A stretch of DNA of 64,000 nt from Inia geoffrensis (taxonomy: Eukaryota; Chordata; Mammalia; Artiodactyla; Iniidae): positions 175,241,494 through 175,305,493 of the forward strand of contig CM070899.1 in NCBI GenBank assembly GCA_036417435.1, read 5' to 3'. The notes under the pieces were generated by a model. It worked only from the letters and a program-made list of their open reading frames with translations. It had not been told where the DNA came from and did no database searches. How positions within the stretch are numbered: the stretch's first letter is position 1; every line of letters starts with the position of its first letter. A program made the translations under genes and the position numbers. Shown piece after piece: positions 45,195-56,265 of this stretch.

Positions 45195-46779
45195 AACAGT
45201 GCACTATGTAACCTATTTAGCTGTGATACTCTTATAATCTCAAATCCTCATTCACCTTTATGGGTTTTAATACATCCTGTAATTGCAACATGTTCACCAG
45301 ATTTTTCACTCCCCTTTGTAATGCTTTGAAGTAGAGTCTTAATTGAAAAACTGCAGTTGAACTTGAGCAAAGTTCTTAGTAAACAGACCCAGACAATTTC
45401 CTTTAAATGTGATCTTAGAAAGGAGGAGTACATTAAGCACATCAGGACAAGAAATTTACCAAGAAAAGGACATGAGATTCAACTTTCAATCCAAAGCAAA
45501 TACTACCATATTTCATTTTAGACTTATTTAGTCATAGATTTTCATTATATATCACACTGCTCTTTTCCACACATTTTGGTAAATATAATAACTTTTTGTT
45601 TCAATGCCAAATCACAGTGAGATTATTTTGAAGACACTGTAAGTGGCAACTAAATGCATATAACCCAACTACAGTGTCAACAATATGAATAGCTACGACC
45701 AGATTCCTGCAACCATATCATAACTGTGACTTGGAAGATAATAATTGTAGATGCTTTCAGTTGTAAGATGCATCTTGATTTCAGAGATGTTAAAAATGAG
45801 GTGGAGGGAGTATAGTAAGTGTTCGAATCAATGAAATGAGACTTAGTGCAGCAGCCAGATGGAGGAGCTAAATCCCATAGTTCTCTGATTGTATCCTTTG
45901 TAACACCTCTGTTAGGAGTGGTGGGGGAAGACAAGAAGAATGGGTCAGGGAGGCAACAATTAAAGAATGCAAATAATCTCTAGTTTCAAAATTCATCTTT
46001 AGCAAGTCAGGCTACAAATTACTTTTTAAAAAAATCACTCCCTAAATATTGCACATTAAATATTTTCTAGTTAATAATTGCTTAAGGTGACATTGAAAAC
46101 TAAAGAATGATCCAATGAATTAATCAATGGACAGACCAGTCTAGATCTCAGGGAACACCGGCAAAATAGCCAGTAGGAAATGTTTCATGTGTTTAAATGC
46201 AAGCCAACGGGTTCCCAAAATTAACCCTCAGAAAAAGTAGAAAATTTTTGTATTTGAGTCCCTATGGAGTCTTTCATATTGTAAAGTACTCTTTCCATTA
46301 CTCTATTTTGAACTACAAAGTATGGTTTGAGGAACACATATTAGCCTAACTTTAATTAATACTATTTTGGATGTTTATAGGTATAAACAAATGAAACTGA
46401 TTTTTTAAAGGGCATATTGTTATACATTAATTGTGTGGAGGTATGAAAATTACAAGTATTGGATGTCATTATAATCAAGACTTTCAAAAATCACCTAAAG
46501 CAATACAGAAGTACTTTAGACTGTGGCCAGCATAGATGAGTCAGGAAGCCAATAGGAGAAATAAAAAACCCACTGGCTATAACATTATACGAATGGCTAC
46601 TTGTGACTTGGGTTGAAATTTCCAGTGACCTTCATCATTCATGGATTCAAAAAGTGCTCTGTCTCAAACAATTTAGACAGAAATACAGACAAAGTGCTCT
46701 GAAAAACTGTGACCGGTAATGATGAAATAAAATAGATGCCAAAGATGTCTGTAATAGCATAAGTTAAAATTTTTCCATC
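45195..46779. other. Unique AT-rich DNA
   Basis: 1.6 kb with no gene or nameable repeat. Confidence 0.45.
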
Positions 46780-46788
46780 CCTACTTTT

Positions 46789-46987
46789 TTTATTTTTTTT
46801 TTTTCTTTGCTGTACACAGGCCTCTCACTGTTGTGGTCTCTCCCGTTGCGGAGCACAGGCTCCGTGACCATGGCTCACGGGCCCAGCCGCTCCGCAGCAT
46901 GCGGGATCTTCCCGGACCGGGGCACGAACCCGTGTCCCCTGCATCGGCAGGCGGACTCTCAACCACTGCGCCACCAGGGAAGCCCCA
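46789..46987 (-). mobile_element. CHR-2-like SINE with small internal deletion
   Basis: TSD cctactttt (46780-46788, 46988-46996). About 18 bases are missing at 46864 (between ggctccg and tgaccatggctc) compared with other copies. Confidence 0.94.
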
Positions 46988-46996
46988 CCTACTTTT

Positions 46997-47505
46997 AAAG
47001 TAATGCGTTTTATAAGTGACTTTAACTATCAAATTTTAAATACATAATTAAATTAATAATTAAATATAATGAGTAGGCATTGGACTATTTCCTCTATATC
47101 CACAGAACTTTGTATATTCAAGTTGATAAAAATAAATATTCTCATTGTAAAAAACAAAAAAAAAAAGGAAATAGTATTACATTCGATGTTGCCTTATATT
47201 TGAACACATATATGATTTCTTTCCTGAATTAGCTGGATAATTTCCCAAATTGTTTATCTCACTTGGTCTTGTGAAATGCCTCTTCCCTTTCAAAATTTAT
47301 AATAAAAACTATAAAGACAATGAGCATGAAATGATTAAACGGAAAAACTCTTAAGTGACTGCAGTTAAAGCTACATCAATTTATCATGGCATCCAGGAAT
47401 CTGCCTAATGGGAAATCTTTTTAAGTCCAACTCAGTCTGGAAGTTTCTTTTCCCACCAAAATAACCAAGTATATAGGCTTCTTCCTTCTGCCCCAGTGGG
47501 AAGGA
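46997..47505. other. Unique AT-rich DNA
   Basis: A short A run at 47150-47166 only. Confidence 0.4.
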
Positions 47506-47730
47506 GACATTCATTCAACAACCATTGATGGGAGACTCTCTGTGGGAGAAATGTTGGTCTAGATGCTGTAGATACAATAGTGAACAGGAGAGACTGGTGC
47601 CTGCCCTCCTGGCACTTACCGTGGGAGACAACGCGTTGACAACTAGCCACACAATAAATTAGTTAATTACAGTACAAGCTGAGCTCTGAGATCATTTTGT
47701 AGCGTGGGGCAGAATTGAAGAGCACGTGAA
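47506..47730 (-). repeat. L2 3' end fragment
   Basis: 'gacattcattcaacaaccat' (47507-47526), 'tctagatgctgtagatacaa' (47558-47577), 'gtgcctgccctcctggcact' (47598-47617), 'cacacaataaattagttaat' (47648-47667) are in order for antisense L2. Confidence 0.8.
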
Positions 47731-47829
47731 CAACCAAAAAACAATACCAAGAGGTGCGAAATGGCATCTGCTTAGAACTTAGAGCTCTCCCATCATTTCT
47801 GAAAGTTAAAAGATGCAGAGTATTAAAAG

Positions 47830-48340
47830 CAAAATTCAGCTGAGAAAATATAAAGATCTAATTGGCTTTATTTAATGATTCATGAATCGGGCAGCACCCC
47901 ATCTAGCAGAAGAAAGGAACCCTAAGGAGCTAAACAAAATAGAAGGTGTTTATAGTCATAAGGGGGCGGGAAAAGGAAGTTTCTAGCAAAGAGTGGCATG
48001 TTTCAGGTAAGGTCACCTTCCTTTGGGGACGGAAGGGGTCCCTCAAGCTGATAACCTCACTAGTGCTGAGCAGGCAATTCCAGATGGACTGGCTAAAGAT
48101 CACATCCCCAGGAGAGACTGAAACTGCAATTAGGTTAGGTATTAAGTCTTGGTTTGCTGATGTGGATTTAGCACAAGTGACTCCATTTGGGGTCTGTTGT
48201 CTCTTTTTTAACATGAGAAAAGACTTTCCCTCGCATAAAGTAGACAGCAAACACTTAGCCACGCCCACTGGAGCTGCCTAACAGCCTTTACTCAGTAACA
48301 GGGACTCTCTTATTCGAGCTCTAAACGGAGCATTTTTGCT
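47830..48340 (-). mobile_element. Endogenous retrovirus LTR, solo (ERV1-like)
   Basis: 'tctaattggctttatttaat' (47857-47876; AATAAA on the minus strand) and 'aatcgggcagcaccccatct' (47885-47904) are characteristic of an ERV1-class LTR in laurasiatherian mammals. Right boundary is uncertain. No internal retroviral region. Confidence 0.6.
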
Positions 48341-48873
48341 GTATGAGATGTTCAGTTAGTAGTAGAAAAAGGAAAGGCCCCCTATTGGACGAAGCAGCCA
48401 TTCCAGTGCAAACTAGTGCCAGCTAAGAGTAACATAGGACATTCTAAAAAGGTCAGCACACAAAACACAGAGCCTGGCTGACAAAAGAGGAGAATAGACA
48501 CAGCGGAGTCCCTTCCTTTAGGCACACACAGCTAAAGGTTTCCCCAAGTCTCCAGCAGCGAAGGATTATAAATTAATAGCAGAACCACACTGTAAGGTAT
48601 CTGTAGTTGTTATATAGAAAATGGTGCTTACATTCAGCACAGAGTAAATTGGATCTAGGTCTCCTTCCACATGAGCGTTTTAGCATTCTTAATTAATGTC
48701 TTTATCAGCTCGGTGAAATTCCGCGCTGATGAACCCTCCCGCTGATGAACCCTCCCGGTATTTTTACAGCCACATTCAGAGAAAACCCCTAACTGACAAT
48801 GATCGTCCAGATCCCGGTGCCTCAAAGGGGTGGACCAGATAAGCAAGGTCCCCTACCCTACAGATGCTGCCTT
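48341..48873. other. Unique DNA with a 16-bp tandem duplication
   Basis: gctgatgaaccctccc is repeated perfectly at 48725-48740 and 48741-48756. Nothing else is recognised. Confidence 0.5.
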
Positions 48874-48888
48874 AATAAGCTACCTGAG

Positions 48889-49015
48889 ACTTCCCTGGTG
48901 GTCCAGTGGTTAAGACTCCTGGCTTCCAACGCTGGGGACACAGGTTCCATTCCTGGTTGGGGAATAAGATCCCACATGCCGCATGGTGCAGCCAAAATTT
49001 AAAAAAAAACTGGAA
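48889..49015 (+). mobile_element. tRNA-derived SINE, short type
   Basis: Perfect 15-bp TSD aataagctacctgag (48874-48888, 49016-49030). Slightly 5'-truncated (starts acttccctgg). Confidence 0.95.
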
Positions 49016-49030
49016 AATAAGCTACCTGAG

Positions 49031-50028
49031 TGTGCAGTGTGTCAATTAGAAATACCTTTCAGCTCCTACTCTAGAAGAAAAGGAAGATGGATCAAATCAA
49101 AGGTTTTCAGTGCAGCCTACTGTTCAGGAGGAATATGTCATTTCCTACATAGGGGAAAAAAAAGGACATCTTAGACGTAAAATTACTTTTGTCTTCTCTT
49201 TGTGCTTCTTCTGTTTCTGCTTAACCTGAGACTTCTCAGACAGCCCAGTAGCCTTTAGAGTACATACAAATCTCCCTGACTTTACTCAGTTCGCCAATCC
49301 CCTATTCTCATGCAAATTCACCCTATAAGTCTTCAGCTTTCTCATTCCTTTCCTATTTTGAAACATAAAAAGAACACCCCACCCCAACCCTCAGGCCCTG
49401 CAGTTGCACCAGAAGGGGTAGACACTTAAGTGACTTTCCTACCTTTTCCAACAAATTCCTGATCTGATCCCAATGTGTTCCCCTTAGTGCTGCTGCCTGA
49501 CCATTCTGCAGTTTGAGTGTGTGCAATGCCCCCAGCAATTCACAACCATAAAAAGTGAGATTAAATGTTTATAACTGCTGGCCTGGACTCCTGAGTTCCC
49601 TTTCTGGCTCTAACAATGATTTTTTTTCAAGGGCAGGTTTTTACCCTCAGGAAATATCATGATGCCTCTCTGATGGTAGGAATCATTTTTTAAGAAACCA
49701 AGCTAGATCTCTCCGACACAAAATAAATTATTTGGTGAGTTTAGTAAATTCACGGCAAAAGACAGCAAGAGAATCATTCATTTGTTAAATAAATTTTTAT
49801 TAATTATCTACTTTATACCCTATAGGAAATACACACAGATAGTCTTTAGGCTCAGGAAACTTAGGATCAAGCAGAGGAGATAAAACAAAAATGTTTTTTT
49901 AACATGTGAGTGCTTAAAGGGCCACAGGAGTTCAAGGGAAGGAAAGAATTAAAACTTCCCTGTAGTTGCTTTTAAAATTCTTTTTGATTGGCTACATAAA
50001 GGCCTGTAACAGAACCCCAAAACATGAC
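49031..50028. other. Mostly unique DNA
   Basis: A weak L2-like stretch (antisense) may lie at 49775-49880 (cattcatttgttaaataaat... tctttaggctcaggaaactt). Otherwise no feature. Confidence 0.35.
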
Positions 50029-50198
50029 TGTAGGAGTTCAGGACACCCCAAAATATGCCACTTTAATACACTGGTTATTTTGAGCTGTACACACTTGAAA
50101 AACAGCGGATGCAGGGAGAGGCTTTCTCTGAACTCCCCCAATCTACCTAAAGACAGATCCTCCAAAGGGAACTTAATTGTCATAAATCCCCTGCTGGG

Positions 50199-50339
50199 TC
50201 TGGAGCTTGTGCTCTGCAACAGGAGAGGCCGCGACAGTGAGAGACCCGCGCGCCGCCATGAAGAGTGGCCCCTGCTCGCTGCAACTAGAGAAAGCCCTCT
50301 CACAGAAACGAAGACCCAACACTGCCAAAAAAAAAAAGA
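50199..50339 (+). mobile_element. tRNA-derived SINE, 5'-truncated chimeric form
   Basis: Perfect 15-bp TSD aaatcccctgctggg (50184-50198, 50340-50354). Starts at tctggagcttgtgctctgc. It combines a CHR-2-like middle (aggagaggccgcgacagtga) with a long-type end (tgcaactagagaaagccctc). Confidence 0.93.
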
Positions 50340-50385
50340 AAATCCCCTGCTGGGCAGTTTCATCAACCAGGGAAGATTGACTCTT

Positions 50386-50739
50386 TTTTTCTTTTAATAA
50401 TCTATTCTTTTTGTTTGTTTTTTATAAATTTATTTATATTTGGCTGCATTGGGCCTTTGGTTCTGAGCTTGGGCTTTCTCTAGTTGCAGCCAGTAGGGGC
50501 TACTCATTGCGGTGGCTTCTTTTGTTGTGGAGCACTGGCTCTAGGCAAGCTAGCCTCAGTAGTTGTGGCATGTGGGCTTAGTAGTTGTGGCTCGCATGCT
50601 CTAGAGCACAGGCTCAGTAGTTGTGGCGCAGGGGCTTAGTTGCTCCGCGGCATGTGGGATCTTCCCTGACCAGTGCTCGAACCCATGTCCCCCGCACTGG
50701 CAGGAGGATTCTTAACCACTGCACCACCAGGGAAGTCCC
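50386..50739 (-). mobile_element. tRNA-derived SINE, long type
   Basis: Perfect TSD aagattgactctt (50373-50385, 50740-50752). Confidence 0.95.
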
Positions 50740-50995
50740 AAGATTGACTCTTAACACAGGAGAGAAGATGAGACAAACTCTGTCACAAACTGTCATACTT
50801 CCCATCAATTCTTCTAAGGGTCCATTCATCTTTTCTAAAAATTATTTACGCTCCCCTATGAGACCTACATCCCCTCTCCACTTTCCCTATTAAGATGGCA
50901 TTTAAGTCTGAATTCTAAGCCACCTTGGGGAGTTCCTCATCTTTGCCTGGGTATCTCCCATGTATACATGAGGTATACCTGTTAATAAACTTCTG

Positions 50996-51311
50996 TTTCA
51001 ACTGACAGACATAGAGAACAGACTTGTGATTGACAAGGGGGGATGGGGGTAGAGGAGTAGGGGAGGGAAGGATTGGCAGTTTGGAAGTAGCAGATGCAAA
51101 CTATTATATATAGGATGGACAGACAAGGTCCTGCTGTATAGCGCAGGGAATTATATTCAATGTCCTGTGATAAACCATAATGGAAAACAATATGAAAAAG
51201 AATGTGTGTATATATATATATATGTATAACTGAATCGCTTTGCTGTACAGCAGAAATTAACACAGCATTGTAAATCAACTTGAATAAAATAAATTTTAAA
51301 AATAAATAAGC
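50996..51311 (+). mobile_element. L1 3'UTR insertion (5'-truncated)
   Basis: Holds only the L1 3' end ('agcgcagggaattatattca' 51140-51159; 'ctgaatcgctttgctgtaca' 51230-51249) with an A-rich tail. TSD-like aataaact(t/g)ct at 50983 and 51312. It sits right at the LTR polyadenylation signal. Confidence 0.85.
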
Positions 51312-51524
51312 AAATAAACTGCTCTTTTTCTTTTGTTAATCTGTCTTTCATTACAGGGGTCTCTGCCAAGGACTCAGAAAGGTAGAGGGAAAATTATTTT
51401 TCCTCCCCTGCAGGCCCAAACATGCCACCTTCAACCCAAACTAGTTCAACAGTCATCAAAGTCATAACATAAAAACTTTGCTATGATGGCTACAAACATC
51501 AGGATGAACAATGGTAGCCAAAGC

Positions 51525-51720
51525 AAACATTTAATGAGTACTTGCTATGTGCCAGACACTATGCTAAGCACTTTACGTACATTATCTAATTTTACCTTCA
51601 CAGCAAACCTGAGAAATAGGTAAAGTCACTATCCCATTTTACAGATGAAGTAAAAGGAAGTTCAGACAGGTTGAGTAATTTACTCAAGATAGATAGCAAT
51701 GCAAGAATTTAAAAATATTC
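51525..51720 (-). repeat. MIR
   Basis: 'gtgccagacactatgctaag' (51550-51569), 'cattttacagatgaagtaaa' (51635-51654), 'gttgagtaatttactcaaga' (51671-51690) in antisense order. Confidence 0.8.
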
Positions 51721-51940
51721 AACTCTGTCCAAATCTTTAGGGCTATATGTACTATCTCCTCTTTTCCCAACAAGACGGTTATGTCAAGAAGAAAAAAAAT
51801 GTTTTCTCTATCCTCTTATGTTGCGATGAGGGGCCTACAAATTAAGATGACAAAAGACAAATTAGCAAGAAAAATGACAAGTTTTTATTTACGTATGTAC
51901 ACAGGAGTTCACTGAAAAATGTGACTCAAAGGGCTGGTTA

Positions 51941-52271
51941 GGGACTTCCCTCGTGGTCCAGTGGTAAGGAATCCACCTTCCAATGCAGGGGACGCAGTTT
52001 CAATGCCTGGTGGGGGAACTAAGATCCCACATGAGGGGGGCAACTAAGCCCGCGCACCACAACTACTGAGCTCGCGCACCTCAACTAGAGAGCCCGTGTG
52101 CCGCAAACTACAGAGCCCACGTGCCCAGGAGCCCACACGCCGCAACTAGAGAGAGAAAACCTGCATGCCACAACTAGAGAGGAAGCTGCACGCTGCAACG
52201 AAGAGCCCACATGCCGCAACTAAGACCCGATGCAACCAAAAATAATAAATAAATAAAATATTTTTAAAAAA
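51941..52271 (+). mobile_element. tRNA-derived SINE, long type variant
   Basis: TSD g(g/a)gctggttag (51931-51941, 52274-52284). Repeated 'caactagagag' modules as in the copy at 44082. Confidence 0.92.
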
Positions 52272-52325
52272 TAGAGCTGGTTAGAGTGGGGCTGGAGAAG
52301 AGTAGAGGGGCCATTTCTGGGAGAA

Positions 52326-52381
52326 TAAATAACTTCCTAAAAGGGGGTCAGAAAAGGCATTTATGAAAACACAAATGACTT
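52326..52381 (+). repeat. 56-bp direct repeat, left copy
   Basis: Begins taaataacttcctaaaaggg and ends aaatgactt. It flanks an L1 tail together with the copy at 52656-52711 (about 7 mismatches in 56). Confidence 0.85.
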
Positions 52382-52655
52382 TTTTTTTGTATATATAGTT
52401 ACTGCTTATTTATTTTAATTATTTTTTACTTGAGGTACAGTTGATATACAATATTATTATATGTTTCAGGTATATAACATAGTGATTCACAGTTTTTAAG
52501 GGTTATATTCTATTTACAGTTATTATAAAATATTGGTTATGTTCCCTGTGTTGTACTATATAACCATATCTTTTTAGCCTATTTTATACATAGTACTTTG
52601 TACCTCTTAATCCCCTACCCCTAGCTCACCCCTCCCTGCTTCTCTTCCCCCTTTC
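52382..52655 (-). mobile_element. L1 3'UTR insertion (5'-truncated)
   Basis: T-rich tail side, 'cttgaggtacagttgatata' (52430-52449), 'tgttccctgtgttgtactat' (52539-52558), 'cccctagctcacccctccct' (52618-52637): the reverse complement of the L1 3'UTR. Confidence 0.85.
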
Positions 52656-52711
52656 TAAATAACTTCTTAGAAGGGAGGCAGAAAAGACATTTATGAGAAC
52701 ACAAATGACTT
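52656..52711 (+). repeat. 56-bp direct repeat, right copy
   Basis: Partner of 52326-52381; sequence taaataacttcttagaaggg ... aaatgactt. Confidence 0.85.
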
Positions 52712-52817
52712 CTTGAAAGATAAATGAGACCTTAAGAGAACAGATGGGAGATAGGGTCATTTGGTTACGGTGCTTCTGGACTTCTGGACTTCTGTCTCCA
52801 AAAAAAAAAAAATATTA

Positions 52818-53129
52818 GGGACTTCCCTGATGGCACAGTGGTTAAGAATCCGCCTGCCAATACAGGGGACAAGGAATCGAGACCTGGTCCAGGAAGATCC
52901 CACATGCTTTGGAGCAACTAAGCCCGTGTGCCACAACTACTGAGCCCGTGTGCCACAACTGAGGTCCGCGTGCATAGAGCCCGTGCTCCGCAACAAGAGA
53001 AGCCACAGCAGTGAGAAGCCTGTGCACTGCAACAAAGAGTAGTCCCCGCTTGCTGCAACTAGAGAAAGCCTGTGCACAGCAATGAAGATCCAACGCAGCC
53101 AAAAATAAATAAATAACTTTTTAAAAAAA
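52818..53129 (+). mobile_element. tRNA-derived SINE, long type
   Basis: Head gggacttccctgatggcac; the B box is altered (ggaatcgagac). Tail (aaat)n then A/T-rich. Confidence 0.93.
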
Positions 53130-53251
53130 GAAATAAAATGCTTAGAAATTAATGAAAACAAAAACACAATATACCAAAACTTATGGGATAGAGCAAAAAT
53201 GGTGCTAAGGGTAATATTTACAGCTATAGATGCTTACATTAAAAAACAAGA

Positions 53252-53605
53252 GGGACTTCACTGGTGGTCCAGTGGTTAAGACTTTGCCTTCCAATGCAGG
53301 GGGTACGGGTTTTTTGTTTTTTTTTTTGCGGTACGCGGGCCTCTCACCGTTGCGGCCCCTCCAGTTGCGGAGCACAGGCCCCGGACACGCAGGCCCAGCG
53401 GCCATGGTCACGGGCCCAGCCGCTCCGCGGCATGTGGGATCCCCCCCAGACCGGGGCGCGAACCCGCGTCCCCTGCACCGGCAGGCGGACTCTCAACCAC
53501 TGCGCCACCAGGGAAGCCCGGGGGGTACGGGTTTGAACCCTGGTCGGGGAGCTAAGATTCCACATGTCTTGTGGCCAAAAAACCAAATCATTTTTTAAAA
53601 AAAAG
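53252..53605 (+). mobile_element. tRNA-derived SINE, short type, split by a nested SINE
   Basis: Head gggacttcactggtggtcc and, after the nested copy, 'gaaccctggtcggggagcta' (53535-53554) then cttgtggccaaaa. Inserted in L1 ORF2. Confidence 0.92.
53313..53520 (-). mobile_element. CHR-2-like SINE nested in a short SINE
   Basis: Perfect 14-bp TSD gggggtacgggttt (53299-53312, 53521-53534) made of host SINE sequence. A run of C (53442-53448) replaces part of the usual gatcttcccgg. Confidence 0.95.
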
Positions 53606-53661
53606 GAAATCAGAAGCAATAGTGTAACAAATTCAATAAAGGCTTAAAGAAAAAAAAAAAA
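53606..53661 (+). other. Short AATAAA-plus-A-tail segment beside the SINE
   Basis: gaaatcagaagcaatagtgt... is not L1 and not SINE. It contains AATAAA at 53636-53641 and then an A run (53648-53663) before L1 resumes with agatctcaaatcaac. It could be a transduced flank or a tiny 3' end of an mRNA. Confidence 0.4.
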
Positions 53662-55185
53662 AAAGATCTCAAATCAACAGCCTATCTCTATGACTTAAGG
53701 AAGAAGAAAAATAAGAACAAACTAAACCCAAAGCTAGCAGAAGGAAGGAAATAATAAAGTATAAAGTACAGATAAATGAAACAGAGAACAGAAAAACAAT
53801 AGATATAATCAATGAATCCAAAGTTTGTTTTTGAAAAGATAAAAAAATATTGACAAACCTTTAGCCAGAAGGACAATGGAAAAAAAGAGAGAACTCACAA
53901 ATACTAATATCAGAAATAAAACTGGAGACATTACTACTGATTCTACAGAAAGAAAAAAGATTATAAGAGAATACTTTGAACAACTGTACACCCACAAACT
54001 GGATAACCTAGATGAAATGGACAAATTCATAGATGCAAAACTTACCAATACTAAGTCATGAAGAAACAGAAGATCTGAATAGACCTACAACTAGTAAGAA
54101 AATTGAAAAGAGTAGTCAGAAACCTCCCCAAAATAAATGCCCTGGACCTAAATGGCTCCACTGATGAATTCTATCAAACTTGCAAAGAACAAATACCAAT
54201 CCTTCTCAAACTTTTCCAAAAAGTTAAAGAGGAGGGAACACTTCCTAACTCATTCCTCGAGGGCAGTATTATCCTGGCACCAGAGCCATACAAAGAGTCT
54301 ACAAGAAGAGAAAACTACAGACCAACATCCCTTATGAATATTGATGCAAAAATCCTCAACAAAATACTATCAAACTGAATTCAGCAGCATATTAAAGGGA
54401 TCATATATGATAACTAAATGGGATTTATTCCTGGAATGCAAGGGTCGTTCAACATACAAAAAAATCAGTCAGTGTCAACGTAATACATCATATTAATCTA
54501 ATGAAGGGGAAGAAAACACATGATCATCTCAATTGAAGCAGAAAAAGTGTTTGACAAAATTTTAAATCTTTTCAAGATAAAAATACCCAACAAACTAGGA
54601 ATAGAAGGAAACATCCTCAAGATAATAAAACCATATATGGAAAACCCACAGCAAACATCATACTCAATGGTGAAATATTGAACGCTTTTCCTCTAATATC
54701 AGGAACAAGATGAGGATACTTACTTTCATTACTTATATTCAACCTAGTATTGGAAGTGCTAGCCAGAGAAATTAGAGCAAAAAAAAAAGAAGAAGAAATA
54801 AATAAAAGTCACCTAAATTGGAAAGGAAAAATTTCAATTATCTATGTTTGTAGATGATATGATCTTATATGTAGACAGCCCTAAAGATTCCACACACAAA
54901 AACTGTTAGAGCTAATAAATGAATTCAGCAAAATAGTAGGATACAAACTCAACACACAAAAATCCGTTGCATTTCTACACACTAACCATGAACAATCCAG
55001 AAAGGAAATTACAGAAACAATTCCATTTACAATAGCATCAAAAAGAACAAAATACTTGAACGGAAGGCTTAATATTGTTAGGATAGGAACTATACCCTAA
55101 GCAACCTACAGATTCAATGTAATCCCTATCAAAATCCCAATGATGTATTTGAAAAAAGAGAAAAACCCATTTAAATTCACATGGA

Positions 55186-55310
55186 GGAATTCCCTGGCAG
55201 TCCGGTGGTTAGGACTCTGCGCTCTCACTGTCAAGGGTCTGGGTTCGATCCCTGATCAGGGAGCTAGGATCCTTCAAGCTGCACCACGCGGCCAAAAAAA
55301 TAGGGAAAAA
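55186..55310 (+). mobile_element. tRNA-derived SINE, short type
   Basis: Inserted in L1 ORF2. TSD aaattca(c/t)atgga (55173-55185, 55311-55323). It keeps a consensus-like B box, ggttcgatcc (55242-55251), one of the best in the window. Confidence 0.95.
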
Positions 55311-55978
55311 AAATTCATATGGAACCTCAAGGGACCCCAAGTATCCAAAACAATCCTGAAAAAGAGAATGGTGCTGGAAGACTCACACCTCCTAATTTCA
55401 AAGCTTATTCTAAAGCTACAGTAATCAAAATAGTGTGGTAATGGCATAAGGACTGAAGTAAGGACCAATAGAATAGAATAGAGAGCCCAAAAATAACCTC
55501 TCACATATAGTCAAATGATTTTTGACAAGGGAGCCAAGACCATTCGATGGGGAAAGGACAGTCGTTACAACAATGGTACTGGGAAAACTGGATATCCATA
55601 TGCAAAAGAATGAAGTTGGACCCTTACCTAACACCATATACCAAAATTAACTCAAAATGGATCAAAGGCCTAAATGTAAGACCAAAAACTATAAAACTTA
55701 TAGAAGAAAACATAGGGTAAAATCTTCATGACATTGGATTTGGCAACGATTTCTTGGATATGACGCTAAAGGCACAGGAAAGAAACTAAACTTCATAAAA
55801 TTTTTTAAAATTTGTACTTCAAAAGACAGTATCAACAAATAAAATGGCAACCCACAGAATGGGAGAAAATATTTGCAAATCATATATCTGATAATGGATT
55901 AATATCCAGAATATATAAAAAACTCCTATACCTTAACAATAAAAAAATTTTAAAGCTTATTCAAAAAATATGCCAAGG

Positions 55979-56265
55979 GGGCTTCCCTGGTGGTGCAGTG
56001 GTTGAGAGTCCACCTGCCGATGCAGGGGACACAGGTTCGTGCCCCCGTCCGGGAAGATCCCACATGCCGCGGAGCAACTGGGCCCGTGAGCCACAACTAC
56101 TGAGCCTGCGCATCTGGAGCCTGTGCTCCGCAACAAGAGAGGCTGTGATAGTGAGAGGCCTGCGCACCGCAATGAAGAGTGGCCCCCGCTTGCCACAACT
56201 AGAGAAAGCGCTCGCATAGAAACGAAGACGCAACACAGCAAAAATAAATTAATTAATTAAAAAAG
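55979..56265 (+). mobile_element. tRNA-derived SINE, chimeric CHR-2-like/long form
   Basis: Inserted in L1 ORF2. Perfect TSD aaatatgccaagg (55966-55978, 56266-56278). The head and middle are close to the CHR-2-like form; the distal part (gcaatgaagagtggcccccg, ttgccacaactagagaaagc) is of the long form, as in 50199-50339. Confidence 0.94.

Larger units (their letters stand above)
50029..51415 (+). mobile_element. Solo LTR (ERV1-like) with three later insertions
   Basis: Pieces that read through in order: 50029-50198 (tgtaggagttcaggacaccc...), 50355-50372, 50753-50982 (with 'attctaagccaccttgggga', 50921-50940), then AATAAA in gttaataaacttctg (50981-50995), and 51312-51415 ('ttaatctgtctttcattaca' 51336-51355, 'aaggactcagaaaggtagag' 51368-51387). 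The last blocks are typical for R-U5 of ERV1 LTRs. The LTR is interrupted by two SINEs and one L1 tail. The ends are approximate. Confidence 0.6.
51785..52795 (-). mobile_element. LTR-like block split by a SINE and an L1 tail
   Basis: 'aaatgacaagtttttattta' (51871-51890) gives an AATAAA signal on the minus strand. The block resumes at 52274 (gagctggttagagtggggct) and again after 52656. ERV identity is inferred from this layout and similarity to known LTR types; ends are not defined. Confidence 0.4.

Noticed and set aside
55242..55251. Good Pol III B box, considered as a tRNA gene
   Set aside because: It is part of a tRNA-derived SINE with an A tail and TSD; no cloverleaf can be drawn beyond the head.
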